From a virus: a stretch of DNA of 40,271 nt. The notes below the pieces were generated by a model. The model did no database searches. It was not told the DNA's origin and saw only the letters and a program-made list of their open reading frames with translations. Shown here in pieces: positions 24,376 to 30,310 of the stretch (position 1 is its first letter; each line of letters opens with the position of its first letter). The stretch is taken from IMG/VR virus record IMGVR_UViG_3300032050_000315, positions 1-40,271 of that record; one strand, written 5' to 3'. A program made the position numbers and the translations under genes.

Positions 24376-24557
24376 TGATTACAGTACGCAGACTACCCCA
24401 TAATGGGGCGTTAGAACTAAGTGCTATGGTACGAGACACGGCAGGGTGGGGCGTGTGGCTAGAACACACAACTTACTACGGCTACGACAAGACAGAGGCT
24501 AAGCGGAGATTCCGTGAACACCTAAGAGAAAAGCACTATGTGCTAGTGAATGACTAG
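24375..24557 (+). CDS. Early hypothetical protein (60 aa)
   Basis: I start it at ATG 24375 (MITVRRLPHNG), coupled to the preceding stop, instead of an upstream in-frame codon at 24360 inside the previous gene. Beta strands followed by a basic helix (TEAKRRFREHLREKHY). Family not recognised. Confidence 0.6.
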   Translation: MITVRRLPHNGALELSAMVRDTAGWGVWLEHTTYYGYDKTEAKRRFREHLREKHYVLVND

Positions 24558-24575
24558 GTTATGGAGGTAACCGCA

Positions 24576-24749
24576 ATGAAAACTTTACACAATGTAGTAA
24601 GAGCAGAGGACAAGGGACAAGGTGACGGATTACAATGTCCTAATTGTTTAGACGTAATGCGTGACAACATAAGCCAACTAGCCCCTGCTTGGTCAGATTA
24701 CTATGACGAGGTAGTATGCACATCTTGCGCCGAGGAGGTAACACAATGA
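24576..24749 (+). CDS. Zinc-ribbon-like early protein (57 aa)
   Basis: The repeated ATGGAGGT leader (24561-24568) sets the start at ATG 24576; the ATG at 24561 is part of that ribosome site. Two Cys knuckles, CPNC (~residues 21-24) and CTSC (~48-51), form a likely zinc ribbon. Such proteins may contact host RNA polymerase or ribosomes, but no evidence here defines a target. Confidence 0.65.
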   Translation: MKTLHNVVRAEDKGQGDGLQCPNCLDVMRDNISQLAPAWSDYYDEVVCTSCAEEVTQ

Positions 24750-24934
24750 ATAAGACACCGCTAGTAGGTAAGCAAGTAACCATAGTCTGTGACGAGGCTA
24801 CGCTACAAGAACTTTACAAGTTAAATGACCACCAATGGGACAACTTTAACGAGGCAGAGTTTATGTTCTTTATTGGTGAGGTAGAGGACACCGAATTGAA
24901 TGATGAACAAATGGAATTCTATGGGAACAACTAG
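24746..24934 (+). CDS. Acidic early protein (62 aa)
   Basis: ATG 24746 overlaps the previous stop (ATGA) and has GAGGAGGTAACACA before it, so the in-frame codon at 24716 is rejected. The protein is strongly acidic (DDHQWDNF-like segments, EFMFFIGEVEDTELNDEQ). Acidic small phage proteins may mimic DNA (speculative). Confidence 0.6.
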   Translation: MNKTPLVGKQVTIVCDEATLQELYKLNDHQWDNFNEAEFMFFIGEVEDTELNDEQMEFYGNN

Positions 24935-24957
24935 ACACGCCGTAAAATCAAGGGTAC

Positions 24958-24986
24958 TTGACAAGCCTGTACCTAACAAGTATAGT
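24958..24986 (+). promoter_or_regulatory. Strong early promoter
   Basis: TTGACA (24958-24963), 17 bp, TATAGT (24981-24986): a near-consensus promoter in the 95-bp spacer before the gene at 25030. GACACGCCGT lies upstream at 24934-24943; the same 10-mer occurs upstream of the promoter at 27760. Confidence 0.85.
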
Positions 24987-25029
24987 TGTAATAGTTAGCA
25001 ACAACGCTAACAAAAATGGAGGTAATAAA

Positions 25030-25209
25030 ATGGACGTAGTATTGCGAGAGTCTGTAAAGACTGGGGCACTACTTATCAGGTGTGCTAAGTGTGACTGGTT
25101 TATAGGTAAGGCAACGGAGAGCAACATTAAAGAGGCGCAAGAAAGAATGTGTCACACCTGTTGCGAATTGCCAGAACATAACCACAACACGGTATACGCC
25201 ACACTCTAG
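25030..25209 (+). CDS. Zinc-ribbon-like early protein (59 aa)
   Basis: ATGGAGGT (25016-25023) precedes ATG 25030. CAKC (~residues 18-21) and CHTCC (~41-45), with His residues at EHNHN, make a clear candidate zinc site. First gene of the operon driven by the promoter at 24958. Function unknown. Confidence 0.65.
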   Translation: MDVVLRESVKTGALLIRCAKCDWFIGKATESNIKEAQERMCHTCCELPEHNHNTVYATL

Positions 25210-25220
25210 GTGACTAGCCT

Positions 25221-25263
25221 GTACCCCGTGCTACGGCACGGTGTACGGGTGGGCTACCTAGCC
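25221..25263 (+). promoter_or_regulatory. Hairpin leader (module A, second copy)
   Basis: CCGTGC-TACG-GCACGG (25226-25241), extended by GTAC/GTAC (25221-25224 with 25243-25246) past one mismatch, is followed by GGCTA-CC-TAGCC (25252-25263). The pairing and order repeat the module at 23241-23285. No U-tract; it precedes the ribosome site of the gene at 25294. Confidence 0.6.
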
Positions 25264-25293
25264 TGTAAGAAAATAGAAACTGGAGGGTTTCAA

Positions 25294-25692
25294 ATGACAA
25301 CAGCAATAACAGATTACCTAGACTCTATCGGCGTAACAGTTGATAGCACTAGAACTTATGACGAACAACCTAAGTGGGCGCAAGGTATGGACGGGTACGA
25401 ATGTATCCTTAAGCGCAACGGTGACAGAATGTTTGCTACCCCTTTCTACCAGGGCAAGGCACACGTTGAATCACCTAAGCGTGAGGACGTACTACACGCC
25501 TTGCTATCAGACAGGGGCACGTTACAGTACGCTAGTGATTTTGAGGATTGGGCTAGTGGCTTAGGCTACAACGCAGACAGCATAAGCGATAAAAAATTGT
25601 TTGATGCAATTACCGAACAGACACACAAACTAGAGTTACACTTTACAGAGCAGGAACTATCTATCCTGTCCGCACTAATGGAGGAATACTAA
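25294..25692 (+). CDS. Early hypothetical protein (132 aa)
   Basis: TGGAGGGTTTCAA fixes ATG 25294; extending to 25210 would translate the hairpin leader. The protein has an N-terminal helix (TAITDYLDSIGVTVDSTRTY), a beta region (YECILKRNGDRMFATPFYQG) and a helical C-terminus (HFTEQELSILSALMEEY). No recognised family; similar small proteins are common in phage early regions. Confidence 0.65.
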   Translation: MTTAITDYLDSIGVTVDSTRTYDEQPKWAQGMDGYECILKRNGDRMFATPFYQGKAHVESPKREDVLHALLSDRGTLQYASDFEDWASGLGYNADSISDKKLFDAITEQTHKLELHFTEQELSILSALMEEY

Positions 25693-25693
25693 A

Positions 25694-25783
25694 ATGAATG
25701 TAAGAGAGTGGCTAGACATACAAGGCGTAGACAAACTTAAATCCGAATGGGAAATTATCTACGGAAACGAGGAGGCTATCTAA
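25694..25783 (+). CDS. Tiny early protein (29 aa)
   Basis: ATG 25694, TAA 25781-25783 overlapping the next ATG. Peptide MNVREWLDIQGVDKLK then SEWEIIYGNEEAI, acidic-helical. TGGAGGAATACTAAA upstream is a good ribosome site. Supported by tight packing only. Confidence 0.5.
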   Translation: MNVREWLDIQGVDKLKSEWEIIYGNEEAI

Positions 25784-26010
25784 TGCAATACCACTATGTA
25801 GTAGTTTATGATTCACTTTCAGAAAAATGGGAGGTTGATTCGGAAACCGCTTGGACGGTGTTCAATAACGGTTACTTTTTTAATACTGATACGCAAGATT
25901 GGGACGTGCCTGACGATTACTTAGAGGCATACCAGGAGGATTACTCTAATAAGAGTGATGAACTATTTAAGATACTAGAAAAAATGGAGGAAACTAATGA
26001 AACTATTTAA
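25783..26010 (+). CDS. Acidic early protein (75 aa)
   Basis: ATG 25783 (MQYHYVVVYDSLSEKW) has GAGGAGG upstream and is coupled to the previous stop; an earlier in-frame codon at 25747 lies within that gene. The protein is acidic and aromatic (FFNTDTQDWDVPDDYLEAYQ), with a charged helical tail. Unknown function. Confidence 0.6.
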   Translation: MQYHYVVVYDSLSEKWEVDSETAWTVFNNGYFFNTDTQDWDVPDDYLEAYQEDYSNKSDELFKILEKMEETNETI

Positions 26011-26128
26011 GCGAGAGCAAGACGTGTTCGCACAACTAGATGAACTAATGGTACGTATGGCAAGTGACGAAACGTATGACGAATACATTGTAATCAGAGG
26101 AGGTATGAACAATGGGAGACAGGTTTAG
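25997..26128 (+). CDS. Tiny early protein (43 aa)
   Basis: ATG 25997 lies inside the end of the previous gene, with ATGGAGGA in front; TAG at 26126-26128 overlaps the next gene by 17 bases. Peptide MKLFKREQDVFAQLDELM then VRMASDETYDEYIVIRGG. Its last codons double as the ribosome site region of the next gene. Confidence 0.5.
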   Translation: MKLFKREQDVFAQLDELMVRMASDETYDEYIVIRGGMNNGRQV

Positions 26129-26537
26129 TTTCGGTGTAGTAGATGAGGGCGGTGATGTGTTGTATCTATACTCTCATTGGGGCGGTGACACGTGGCACAA
26201 CGACCTCAAGGGTGCTATCTGGAAAGCAGGTATCAGGTCTAAAGCCCCTGACTATGCCAACAGAATCCTTATGTCTCAACTAATAGGTGAGAGTTGGGAT
26301 AGAGACGGCGGTTTCGGATTTAGTATCAACAACCCAACAGACACAGAGTATGGATACATACCTATCGTGGACTTTCATAAGAGCACGGTTACATTCTATG
26401 AATTCAAGGATGAATTGGGTGATGCGATACTTAAACTCTCAATCCTTGATTACATAAGTACAGATGATGAGATACACGCTATGTTGCGGTACGCACAGGG
26501 CATACTAGAGGAGGCTAGACCTGATGTCACCGTATGA
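26112..26537 (+). CDS. Early hypothetical protein (141 aa)
   Basis: AGAGGAGGTATGAACA precedes ATG 26112. The sequence GDVLYLYSHWGGDTWHNDL and later VDFHKSTVTFYEFKDELG resemble a small family seen in phage and plasmid genomes where 'YSHWGG' recurs, but I know no function. Globular alpha/beta protein. No catalytic pattern. Confidence 0.65.
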   Translation: MGDRFSFGVVDEGGDVLYLYSHWGGDTWHNDLKGAIWKAGIRSKAPDYANRILMSQLIGESWDRDGGFGFSINNPTDTEYGYIPIVDFHKSTVTFYEFKDELGDAILKLSILDYISTDDEIHAMLRYAQGILEEARPDVTV

Positions 26538-26649
26538 ATTAGATGATGATGAACTACACACCGTGTACACACAAGAGGTGTACGTATGCAAGCGGTGTGG
26601 ATTGAATGACCCCTGGCACGCTTGCGAGGGGAGACCAGACAATGAGTGA
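26524..26649 (+). CDS. Small Cys/His protein (41 aa)
   Basis: ATG 26524 overlaps the previous gene's end; TGA 26647-26649. CKRCGLNDPWHACEG (about residues 22-36) has Cys-x2-Cys and His-x-Cys spacing of a small zinc finger. It directly precedes another Cys/His peptide and whiB. Confidence 0.55.
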   Translation: MSPYELDDDELHTVYTQEVYVCKRCGLNDPWHACEGRPDNE

Positions 26650-26770
26650 GACTATGCATTGTGATTGGGTGTGGCAAGATGACCGTGACGGTTACCGTTA
26701 CTGGGAATGCACTGAACATGGAGAGATAGAGTCAGAAGAACTGGAGGAAAAAACTTATGGAGACGATTAA
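26642..26770 (+). CDS. Small Cys/His protein (42 aa)
   Basis: ATG 26642, TAA 26768-26770. MHCDWVWQDDRDGYRYWECTEHGE places two Cys and two His in a 20-residue span; the C-terminus is acidic (ESEELEEKTYGDD). It overlaps whiB by 14 bases and its 3' end contains whiB's ribosome site (TGGAGGAAAAAACTT). Confidence 0.55.
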   Translation: MSETMHCDWVWQDDRDGYRYWECTEHGEIESEELEEKTYGDD

Positions 26771-27041
26771 GTATCCGAACTATGACGGCACACAGAATTG
26801 CGCACGTATGGGTGTGGATGTGTTCTATCAGGACTATGACAACAAGAGGACAGCACAGGAAGTAGCAGACTTGAAAGAGTTTTGCTCTAATTGCAACATC
26901 CTTGTTGAGTGTGCAGAATACGCAATCAAGCATGAGAAGTATGGTTTCTGGGGTGGCACTACACCATACGAGAGACGTGTCATACGCAATAAACGCAAGA
27001 TAAGATTGGACTTACCAGAAAATGATTGGACTAAGAAGTAA
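26757..27041 (+). CDS. whiB: WhiB-family transcriptional regulator (94 aa)
   Basis: Four cysteines at residues 15, 43, 46 and 52 (C-x27-C-x2-C-x5-C) would hold a [4Fe-4S] cluster, followed by GFWGG (63-67) and a basic tail (RRVIRNKRKIR), the complete WhiB signature. Host WhiB proteins bind the housekeeping sigma factor and tune promoters; phage WhiBs are known to interfere with the host regulators. It is expressed in the early operon and so could redirect host transcription or control the early-late switch. The family is the main evidence for an actinobacterial host. Confidence 0.92.
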   Translation: METIKYPNYDGTQNCARMGVDVFYQDYDNKRTAQEVADLKEFCSNCNILVECAEYAIKHEKYGFWGGTTPYERRVIRNKRKIRLDLPENDWTKK

Positions 27042-27226
27042 TGGTAATCAGCACAGTTGAAAAAGAGGAAGACGTATACGAAGAGATACACGTTGAGGTT
27101 GAACCTGACCACGCATCAGTGTTCTTAGGCAACACGCATTTCTTCATGCACCGCAAGACATTTGAACGCTTGCTATTCACAATGCAAGGTGCATTACTAG
27201 AGGAAGAAGTGTTGTCAGAACAATGA
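27041..27226 (+). CDS. Early hypothetical protein (61 aa)
   Basis: The ATG overlaps the whiB stop (TAATG). Acidic N-terminus (STVEKEEDVYEEIHVEVEPD) then a small beta/helix end (FMHRKTFERLLFTMQGALLE). Close coupling to whiB suggests joint function, but no motif is diagnostic. Confidence 0.6.
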   Translation: MVISTVEKEEDVYEEIHVEVEPDHASVFLGNTHFFMHRKTFERLLFTMQGALLEEEVLSEQ

Positions 27227-27333
27227 AAACAATCCTACTTATAATCATAGTCTTACAGTTTATCTCTCAAAGAAAACTATACAAAGATAACCTGTTCTTG
27301 ATAAAAGAACTAGGCAATAAAAGGTTTCAATGA
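27223..27333 (+). CDS. Membrane micropeptide (36 aa)
   Basis: ATG 27223, TGA 27331-27333, with ATGA overlaps on both sides. MKTILLIIIVLQF is one hydrophobic helix, followed by a basic stretch (SQRKLYKDNLFLIKELGNKR). It may be a membrane-anchored regulator or superinfection-exclusion peptide (speculative). Confidence 0.5.
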   Translation: MKTILLIIIVLQFISQRKLYKDNLFLIKELGNKRFQ

Positions 27334-27665
27334 GGACACGCAAGAAAGAACTAGAGGCTATCGCAGATGTCCTTGAGCAAGAGCACCATGACGTGGTGTA
27401 TCTGGCAGAGATTATCTGGAAGATGATAGATGAGATGCGCCGTGAACGTGAACTCTACGTAGTAGGTGTGAACTATCAAGGCGTTGGACAGTTCCTGTTC
27501 GGACCTTATGAGTCAGATACTATGGCTACCAAGGACTACGAGGGACGAGGTAACATTCGTGCACTAAAGACTGGTGACACAGCAAGGGTGTTCAAGGTGC
27601 TTGCACCTACCAAGTTGTTCGCAGATAGTGACGAAATACAAGGAGACTTGTTTGACATGAGGTAA
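27330..27665 (+). CDS. Early hypothetical protein (111 aa)
   Basis: Residues 1-40 are a charged helix (RTRKKELEAIADVLEQEHHD, EIIWKMIDEMRRERE) and the rest a beta domain (YVVGVNYQGVGQFLFGPYES, TGDTARVFKVLAPTK). Last gene of the first early block, followed by a 212-bp spacer with RNA structures and a promoter. Not assigned to a family. Confidence 0.6.
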   Translation: MRTRKKELEAIADVLEQEHHDVVYLAEIIWKMIDEMRRERELYVVGVNYQGVGQFLFGPYESDTMATKDYEGRGNIRALKTGDTARVFKVLAPTKLFADSDEIQGDLFDMR

Positions 27666-27690
27666 AACTTATGGGAAAATAAGTATGGCT

Positions 27691-27745
27691 GTCGTGGTTG
27701 AGCGGTGATTTTTTCACCTCCATGTTTCATCACTGCTCCCACGAC
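27691..27745 (+). ncRNA. Long hairpin with anti-Shine-Dalgarno loop (candidate sRNA or 3' element)
   Basis: GTCGTGG (27691-27697) pairs with CCACGAC (27739-27745), and AGCGGTGAT (27701-27709) with ATCACTGCT (27729-27737, one G-U pair). The 19-base loop holds ACCTCCAT (27716-27723), the exact complement of ATGGAGGT, the leader in front of the genes at 23312, 24211, 24576 and 25030. A competing hairpin GGTGA/TCACC also forms. Located right after the early operon, it could be a 3' UTR-derived antisense RNA, a terminator-like end, or chance. Confidence 0.45.
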
Positions 27746-27759
27746 ACGCCGTGTACGAT

Positions 27760-27788
27760 TTGACAGACACCTAAACATGGACTATAAC
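27760..27788 (+). promoter_or_regulatory. Promoter of the replication block
   Basis: TTGACA (27760-27765), 17 bp, TATAAC (27783-27788). Upstream, ACACG-C-CGTGT (27744-27754) is an 11-bp palindrome containing most of GACACGCCGT, a 10-mer also present before the promoter at 24958. It should drive the nuclease-helicase-primase operon. Confidence 0.85.
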
Positions 27789-27811
27789 TTAACAACACAA
27801 CAACAACATAA

Positions 27812-27858
27812 GTTCTGCTAAGGCAGAACCAATAATAGGTTCGCCCATAAAGGCGAAC
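27812..27858 (+). repeat. Two hairpins in the 5' UTR of the replication operon
   Basis: GTTCTGC-TAAG-GCAGAAC (27812-27829) and GTTCGCC-CATAAA-GGCGAAC (27839-27858) lie between the promoter at 27760 and the AGAGG ribosome site of the gene at 27878. They share the design of the hairpins at 22062-22162. Probably 5' end mRNA stabilisers or regulatory stems. Confidence 0.65.
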
Positions 27859-27877
27859 ATAAGAAACAAGAGGATAA

Positions 27878-28081
27878 ATGATTAAGGTCAATGGGTATGA
27901 GTTACCCGTACACGTTAGCCATAGCCAGATAGGTACATACAATTCTTGTGGTCACAAGTATTGGTTGTCCAAGGCTTTGGCTGTCCCTGAAGGTCAGACA
28001 TGGTGGTTGGCTGGTGGTGTTGCTGTTCACGAAGCAACCGAAGCCTATGACCGTCAACTATGGGAAACCGAGGGACGATAA
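27878..28081 (+). CDS. Cas4/RecB-like nuclease, N-terminal piece (67 aa)
   Basis: The peptide SHSQIGTYNSCGHKYWLSKA and WWLAGGVAVHEATEAYDR is the N-terminal part of the phage PD-(D/E)XK exonuclease family: Cys24 would be the first ligand of the 4Cys iron-sulfur cluster and His51 the motif I histidine. The ORF then ends at TAA 28079-28081, overlapping the ATG of the second piece (TAATG) in another frame. Either the enzyme is a natural two-subunit form or the reading frame is broken (strain mutation or assembly indel). Confidence 0.75.
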   Translation: MIKVNGYELPVHVSHSQIGTYNSCGHKYWLSKALAVPEGQTWWLAGGVAVHEATEAYDRQLWETEGR

Positions 28082-28749
28082 TGGCTAAGATGAAGCAGGA
28101 AGAATTGACCCTCACACAGGCTACGCCTGAAGAGTTGTGGTTACGGTACTGGCAAGAGAATTTAGACCGTCAGCGTGCCGTACAGGGGCAGGAAGACACA
28201 TCACAGTGGCGTGCTGGTGGACGTGCAACCATAGCCAATCCCAACAAGGAAGACGGGGACTGGTGGAAAGCCAATGGCTTAAACATGGTGAACAACTGGG
28301 TTAACTTTCGTACTACCCAAGAGTTGATGTCACTATGGGTTACACCTCAAGGTGTACCTGCCATTGAATTAGTATTCAACATTAACCTTGATGGTGTCAT
28401 GGTTAAGGGTGCACTTGACCGCATGATGGAACTACCTGACGGCAACCTTGTGGTGCTGGACATTAAGTCTGGTGCACGTATGCCCTCGTCAGACTTTCAG
28501 TTGGGTATCTATGCGGTAGCCATGGAGGAAGTGTTCGGTGTACGTCCTAAGTATGGCGTATACTGGGATGCACGTAAGGGTGCAGTATCAGAGTTAATCA
28601 ACCTAGATAAGTGGACACGTGAAGCCGTGTCAGAAATCGTGGGAATGTTTGACAAGGCACGAAGGGCTGGTATCTTTATACCTAACTTTGACCACTGCAA
28701 GATGTGTAATTTTACTAACGATTGTAAGTATCAGAATGGAGATAAGTAA
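28081..28749 (+). CDS. Cas4/RecB-like nuclease, catalytic piece (222 aa)
   Basis: Catalytic PD-(D/E)XK features: Asp113 (KGALDR), Asp127-x-Lys129 (VVLDIKSG) and Gln140 (FQLGIY). The C-terminus CKMCNFTNDC gives C-x2-C-x5-C, the last three iron-sulfur ligands of Cas4/AddB-type nucleases; the first Cys is in the separate ORF at 27878. GAGGG (28070-28074) is a fair ribosome site for ATG 28081. Family members resect DNA ends for recombination or replication; here next to a possible ssDNA-binding protein and a helicase. Confidence 0.82.
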   Translation: MAKMKQEELTLTQATPEELWLRYWQENLDRQRAVQGQEDTSQWRAGGRATIANPNKEDGDWWKANGLNMVNNWVNFRTTQELMSLWVTPQGVPAIELVFNINLDGVMVKGALDRMMELPDGNLVVLDIKSGARMPSSDFQLGIYAVAMEEVFGVRPKYGVYWDARKGAVSELINLDKWTREAVSEIVGMFDKARRAGIFIPNFDHCKMCNFTNDCKYQNGDK

Positions 28750-29195
28750 TGGAAAAGAACTACGTTGTAAACGTAAAGACAAGCAAGGGCACAATCATCA
28801 CAGCACGTGGTGACAGTGCCGAAGAGTTAATCACTAACGTCAATGCTCTCATTGCACAGGGTGGACCTGATGCAATCAGCACACTGGAAGAAGCATTTAC
28901 TGGTGTATCAGCACCACGTGTACTAGCAACTGACCCAGTGGCTATTGTTCAGGCATCTCTAGGTGGGGAAGTTGTTGCAGAAGTACCAGCGTTTGCACCT
29001 AAGGCACCGCCAGTACAGGCATCAGCACCTAGTGGTAGCGATAAGATGTGCATTCATGGTGCAATGGTTAGACGTACAGGTACAGGTGCTAAGGGAGAAT
29101 GGCGTGCATTCTTCTGCCCAACACCTAAGGGCACACCAGACCAGTGCTCACCAACGTTTGCTAACCGCAACACACCAGAGTGGAACAGTTTCTAG
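28749..29195 (+). CDS. Possible ssDNA-binding/recombination accessory protein (148 aa)
   Basis: An N-terminal domain (YVVNVKTSKGTIITARGDSA...LITNVNALIAQ) is followed by an Ala/Pro linker and a C-terminal Cys module: MCIHGAMVRRTGTGAKGEWR then FFCPTPKGTPDQCSP. Genes of this kind commonly follow Cas4-like nucleases in actinophages. Cys/His residues suggest zinc binding. ssDNA binding is inferred from neighbours and composition, not shown. One-base overlap with the nuclease (TAATG). Confidence 0.55.
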   Translation: MEKNYVVNVKTSKGTIITARGDSAEELITNVNALIAQGGPDAISTLEEAFTGVSAPRVLATDPVAIVQASLGGEVVAEVPAFAPKAPPVQASAPSGSDKMCIHGAMVRRTGTGAKGEWRAFFCPTPKGTPDQCSPTFANRNTPEWNSF

Positions 29196-29232
29196 CAACA
29201 TCGGGTGCTAGGAAACCATAACTAAATATAGG

Positions 29233-29316
29233 TTTGTCCTGCTGGAGGGGAAGCCAGTCAGTACAAATAGGGATGTAGGTCCGAAAGCCTACATGTGGTG
29301 CAAGTCCACACATCCC
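29233..29316 (+). ncRNA. Structured RNA upstream of the helicase gene, riboswitch-like
   Basis: Stem 1: TTTGT/ACAAA (29233-29237 with 29263-29267), CTG/CAG, CTGG/CCAG with an AGGGGAAG loop. Then a three-way junction: GGGATG (29270-29275) with CATCCC (29311-29316), enclosing GTAGG/CCTAC (29275-29279 with 29288-29292; loop TCCGAAAG) and TGTGG-TGCAAGT-CCACA (29294-29310). The 141-bp spacer is long for this compact operon and ends at AAGGAGG. The order AUAGG-stem-AAUAGGGA-GGUGCAAGUCC-UCCC recalls the cobalamin riboswitch core, but no B12 box is visible. An unassigned cis-regulatory RNA is the safe call. Confidence 0.6.
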
Positions 29317-29336
29317 ACGCTTAACAAGGAGGAACA

Positions 29337-30119
29337 ATGAAAACATTAAGCCGTTCGGTAGGACGTTCAGACATTGGTGGCGAGCCAATGCCGTCAGTCT
29401 TTCGTACGTTTGAACAGAATAAGATTATCTTTAGACGTTCAGAGGTATCGTTAATTGCTGGCACACCTGGTGCAGGTAAGTCAACACTTGCTCTAGCACT
29501 AGCCTTGCGTATGCAAGCACCAACACTGTACGTATCAGCAGATACCAATGCTCACACCATGGCAATGCGTTTGTATTCCATGATTGAGGGTGTGTCACAG
29601 ACAGATGCAGAGAAGATTATCTCAGAGCAACCTGAGTTAGCCAAGGAAAAGTTGGCACAAGCACGACACATCTACTGGTCATTTGATTCATCACCTAGTT
29701 TAAACGACTTGGATGATGAGGTTACTGCACTTGAAGAAACGTTGGGCGATAGTCCTGCACTGATAGTTGTTGACAACTTGATGGACATTAACATGGATGG
29801 TGGTGAAGAGTTCGGTGCGATGCGTAGTGCGCTCAAGGAACTTAAGTATCTGGCACGTGATACGAACGCCGCCGTTGTAGTGCTACACCATACCAAGGAA
29901 GGATATTCTGGTACGCCATGTCAACCTAGGTCAGCAGTCCAAGGAATGGTTAACCAACTACCAGCCCTCATTCTTACGGTGGGACAACAAGACGGAATGC
30001 TTGGTGTTGCCAGTGTCAAGAACCGCTATGGTAAGGCTGACCCTTCGGGTAATAACCCAGTGTGGTTGCAGTTCTTGCCAGAGTATATGTTCATTGCAGA
30101 CCTAGAGGATGCACGATGA
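29337..30119 (+). CDS. RecA-fold replicative helicase/ATPase, DnaB/RepA-type (260 aa)
   Basis: Walker A GTPGAGKST at residues 42-50, Walker B ALIVVDN with Asp146, a conserved VVVLHHTKEG motif (His184-His185) and C-terminal beta strands (GMLGVASVKNRYGKADPSG) define an AAA_25/RepA-like hexameric ATPase, the short helicase form used by many phages. It would unwind DNA at the DnaA origin and work with the primase at 31639-32473. AAGGAGG (29326-29332) fixes the start, right behind the structured RNA, so its translation may be controlled. Confidence 0.85.
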   Translation: MKTLSRSVGRSDIGGEPMPSVFRTFEQNKIIFRRSEVSLIAGTPGAGKSTLALALALRMQAPTLYVSADTNAHTMAMRLYSMIEGVSQTDAEKIISEQPELAKEKLAQARHIYWSFDSSPSLNDLDDEVTALEETLGDSPALIVVDNLMDINMDGGEEFGAMRSALKELKYLARDTNAAVVVLHHTKEGYSGTPCQPRSAVQGMVNQLPALILTVGQQDGMLGVASVKNRYGKADPSGNNPVWLQFLPEYMFIADLEDAR

Positions 30120-30310
30120 ATAATACATGCATTGCCTGTGGCTACGATGCCAAGGTAACTATGGTTTTAAGGAAGTATAGCGATTACAAAGTACTGCCAG
30201 AGATAGAGCCTAAATCTTTCTGTTTGCATTGTATGCACGACATCAGCAAGGCATACAGCAATTTACGTGACAATGATTTTGCTGGAATTAGTTTAGGTAG
30301 TGAGCAGTGA
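30116..30310 (+). CDS. Zinc-binding small protein (64 aa)
   Basis: ATG 30116 forms an ATGA overlap with the helicase stop, so an upstream in-frame codon at 30062 is rejected. CIACGYDAK near the N-terminus and CLHCMHD in the middle give two Cys-x2-Cys pairs. Position between helicase and nuclease suggests a replication accessory role. Confidence 0.65.
   Translation: MNNTCIACGYDAKVTMVLRKYSDYKVLPEIEPKSFCLHCMHDISKAYSNLRDNDFAGISLGSEQ

Noticed and set aside
29270-29316. tRNA-like appearance of the three-way junction
   Set aside because: There is a 7-bp-like closing stem and a 7-base loop, but no anticodon arm, no T-loop TTC motif and a total length under 50 bases.
29233-29316. Firm assignment as a cobalamin riboswitch
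   Set aside because: Only the general core order resembles it; the B12 box is missing, an extra stem interrupts the core, and the downstream gene is a helicase rather than a B12-related enzyme.
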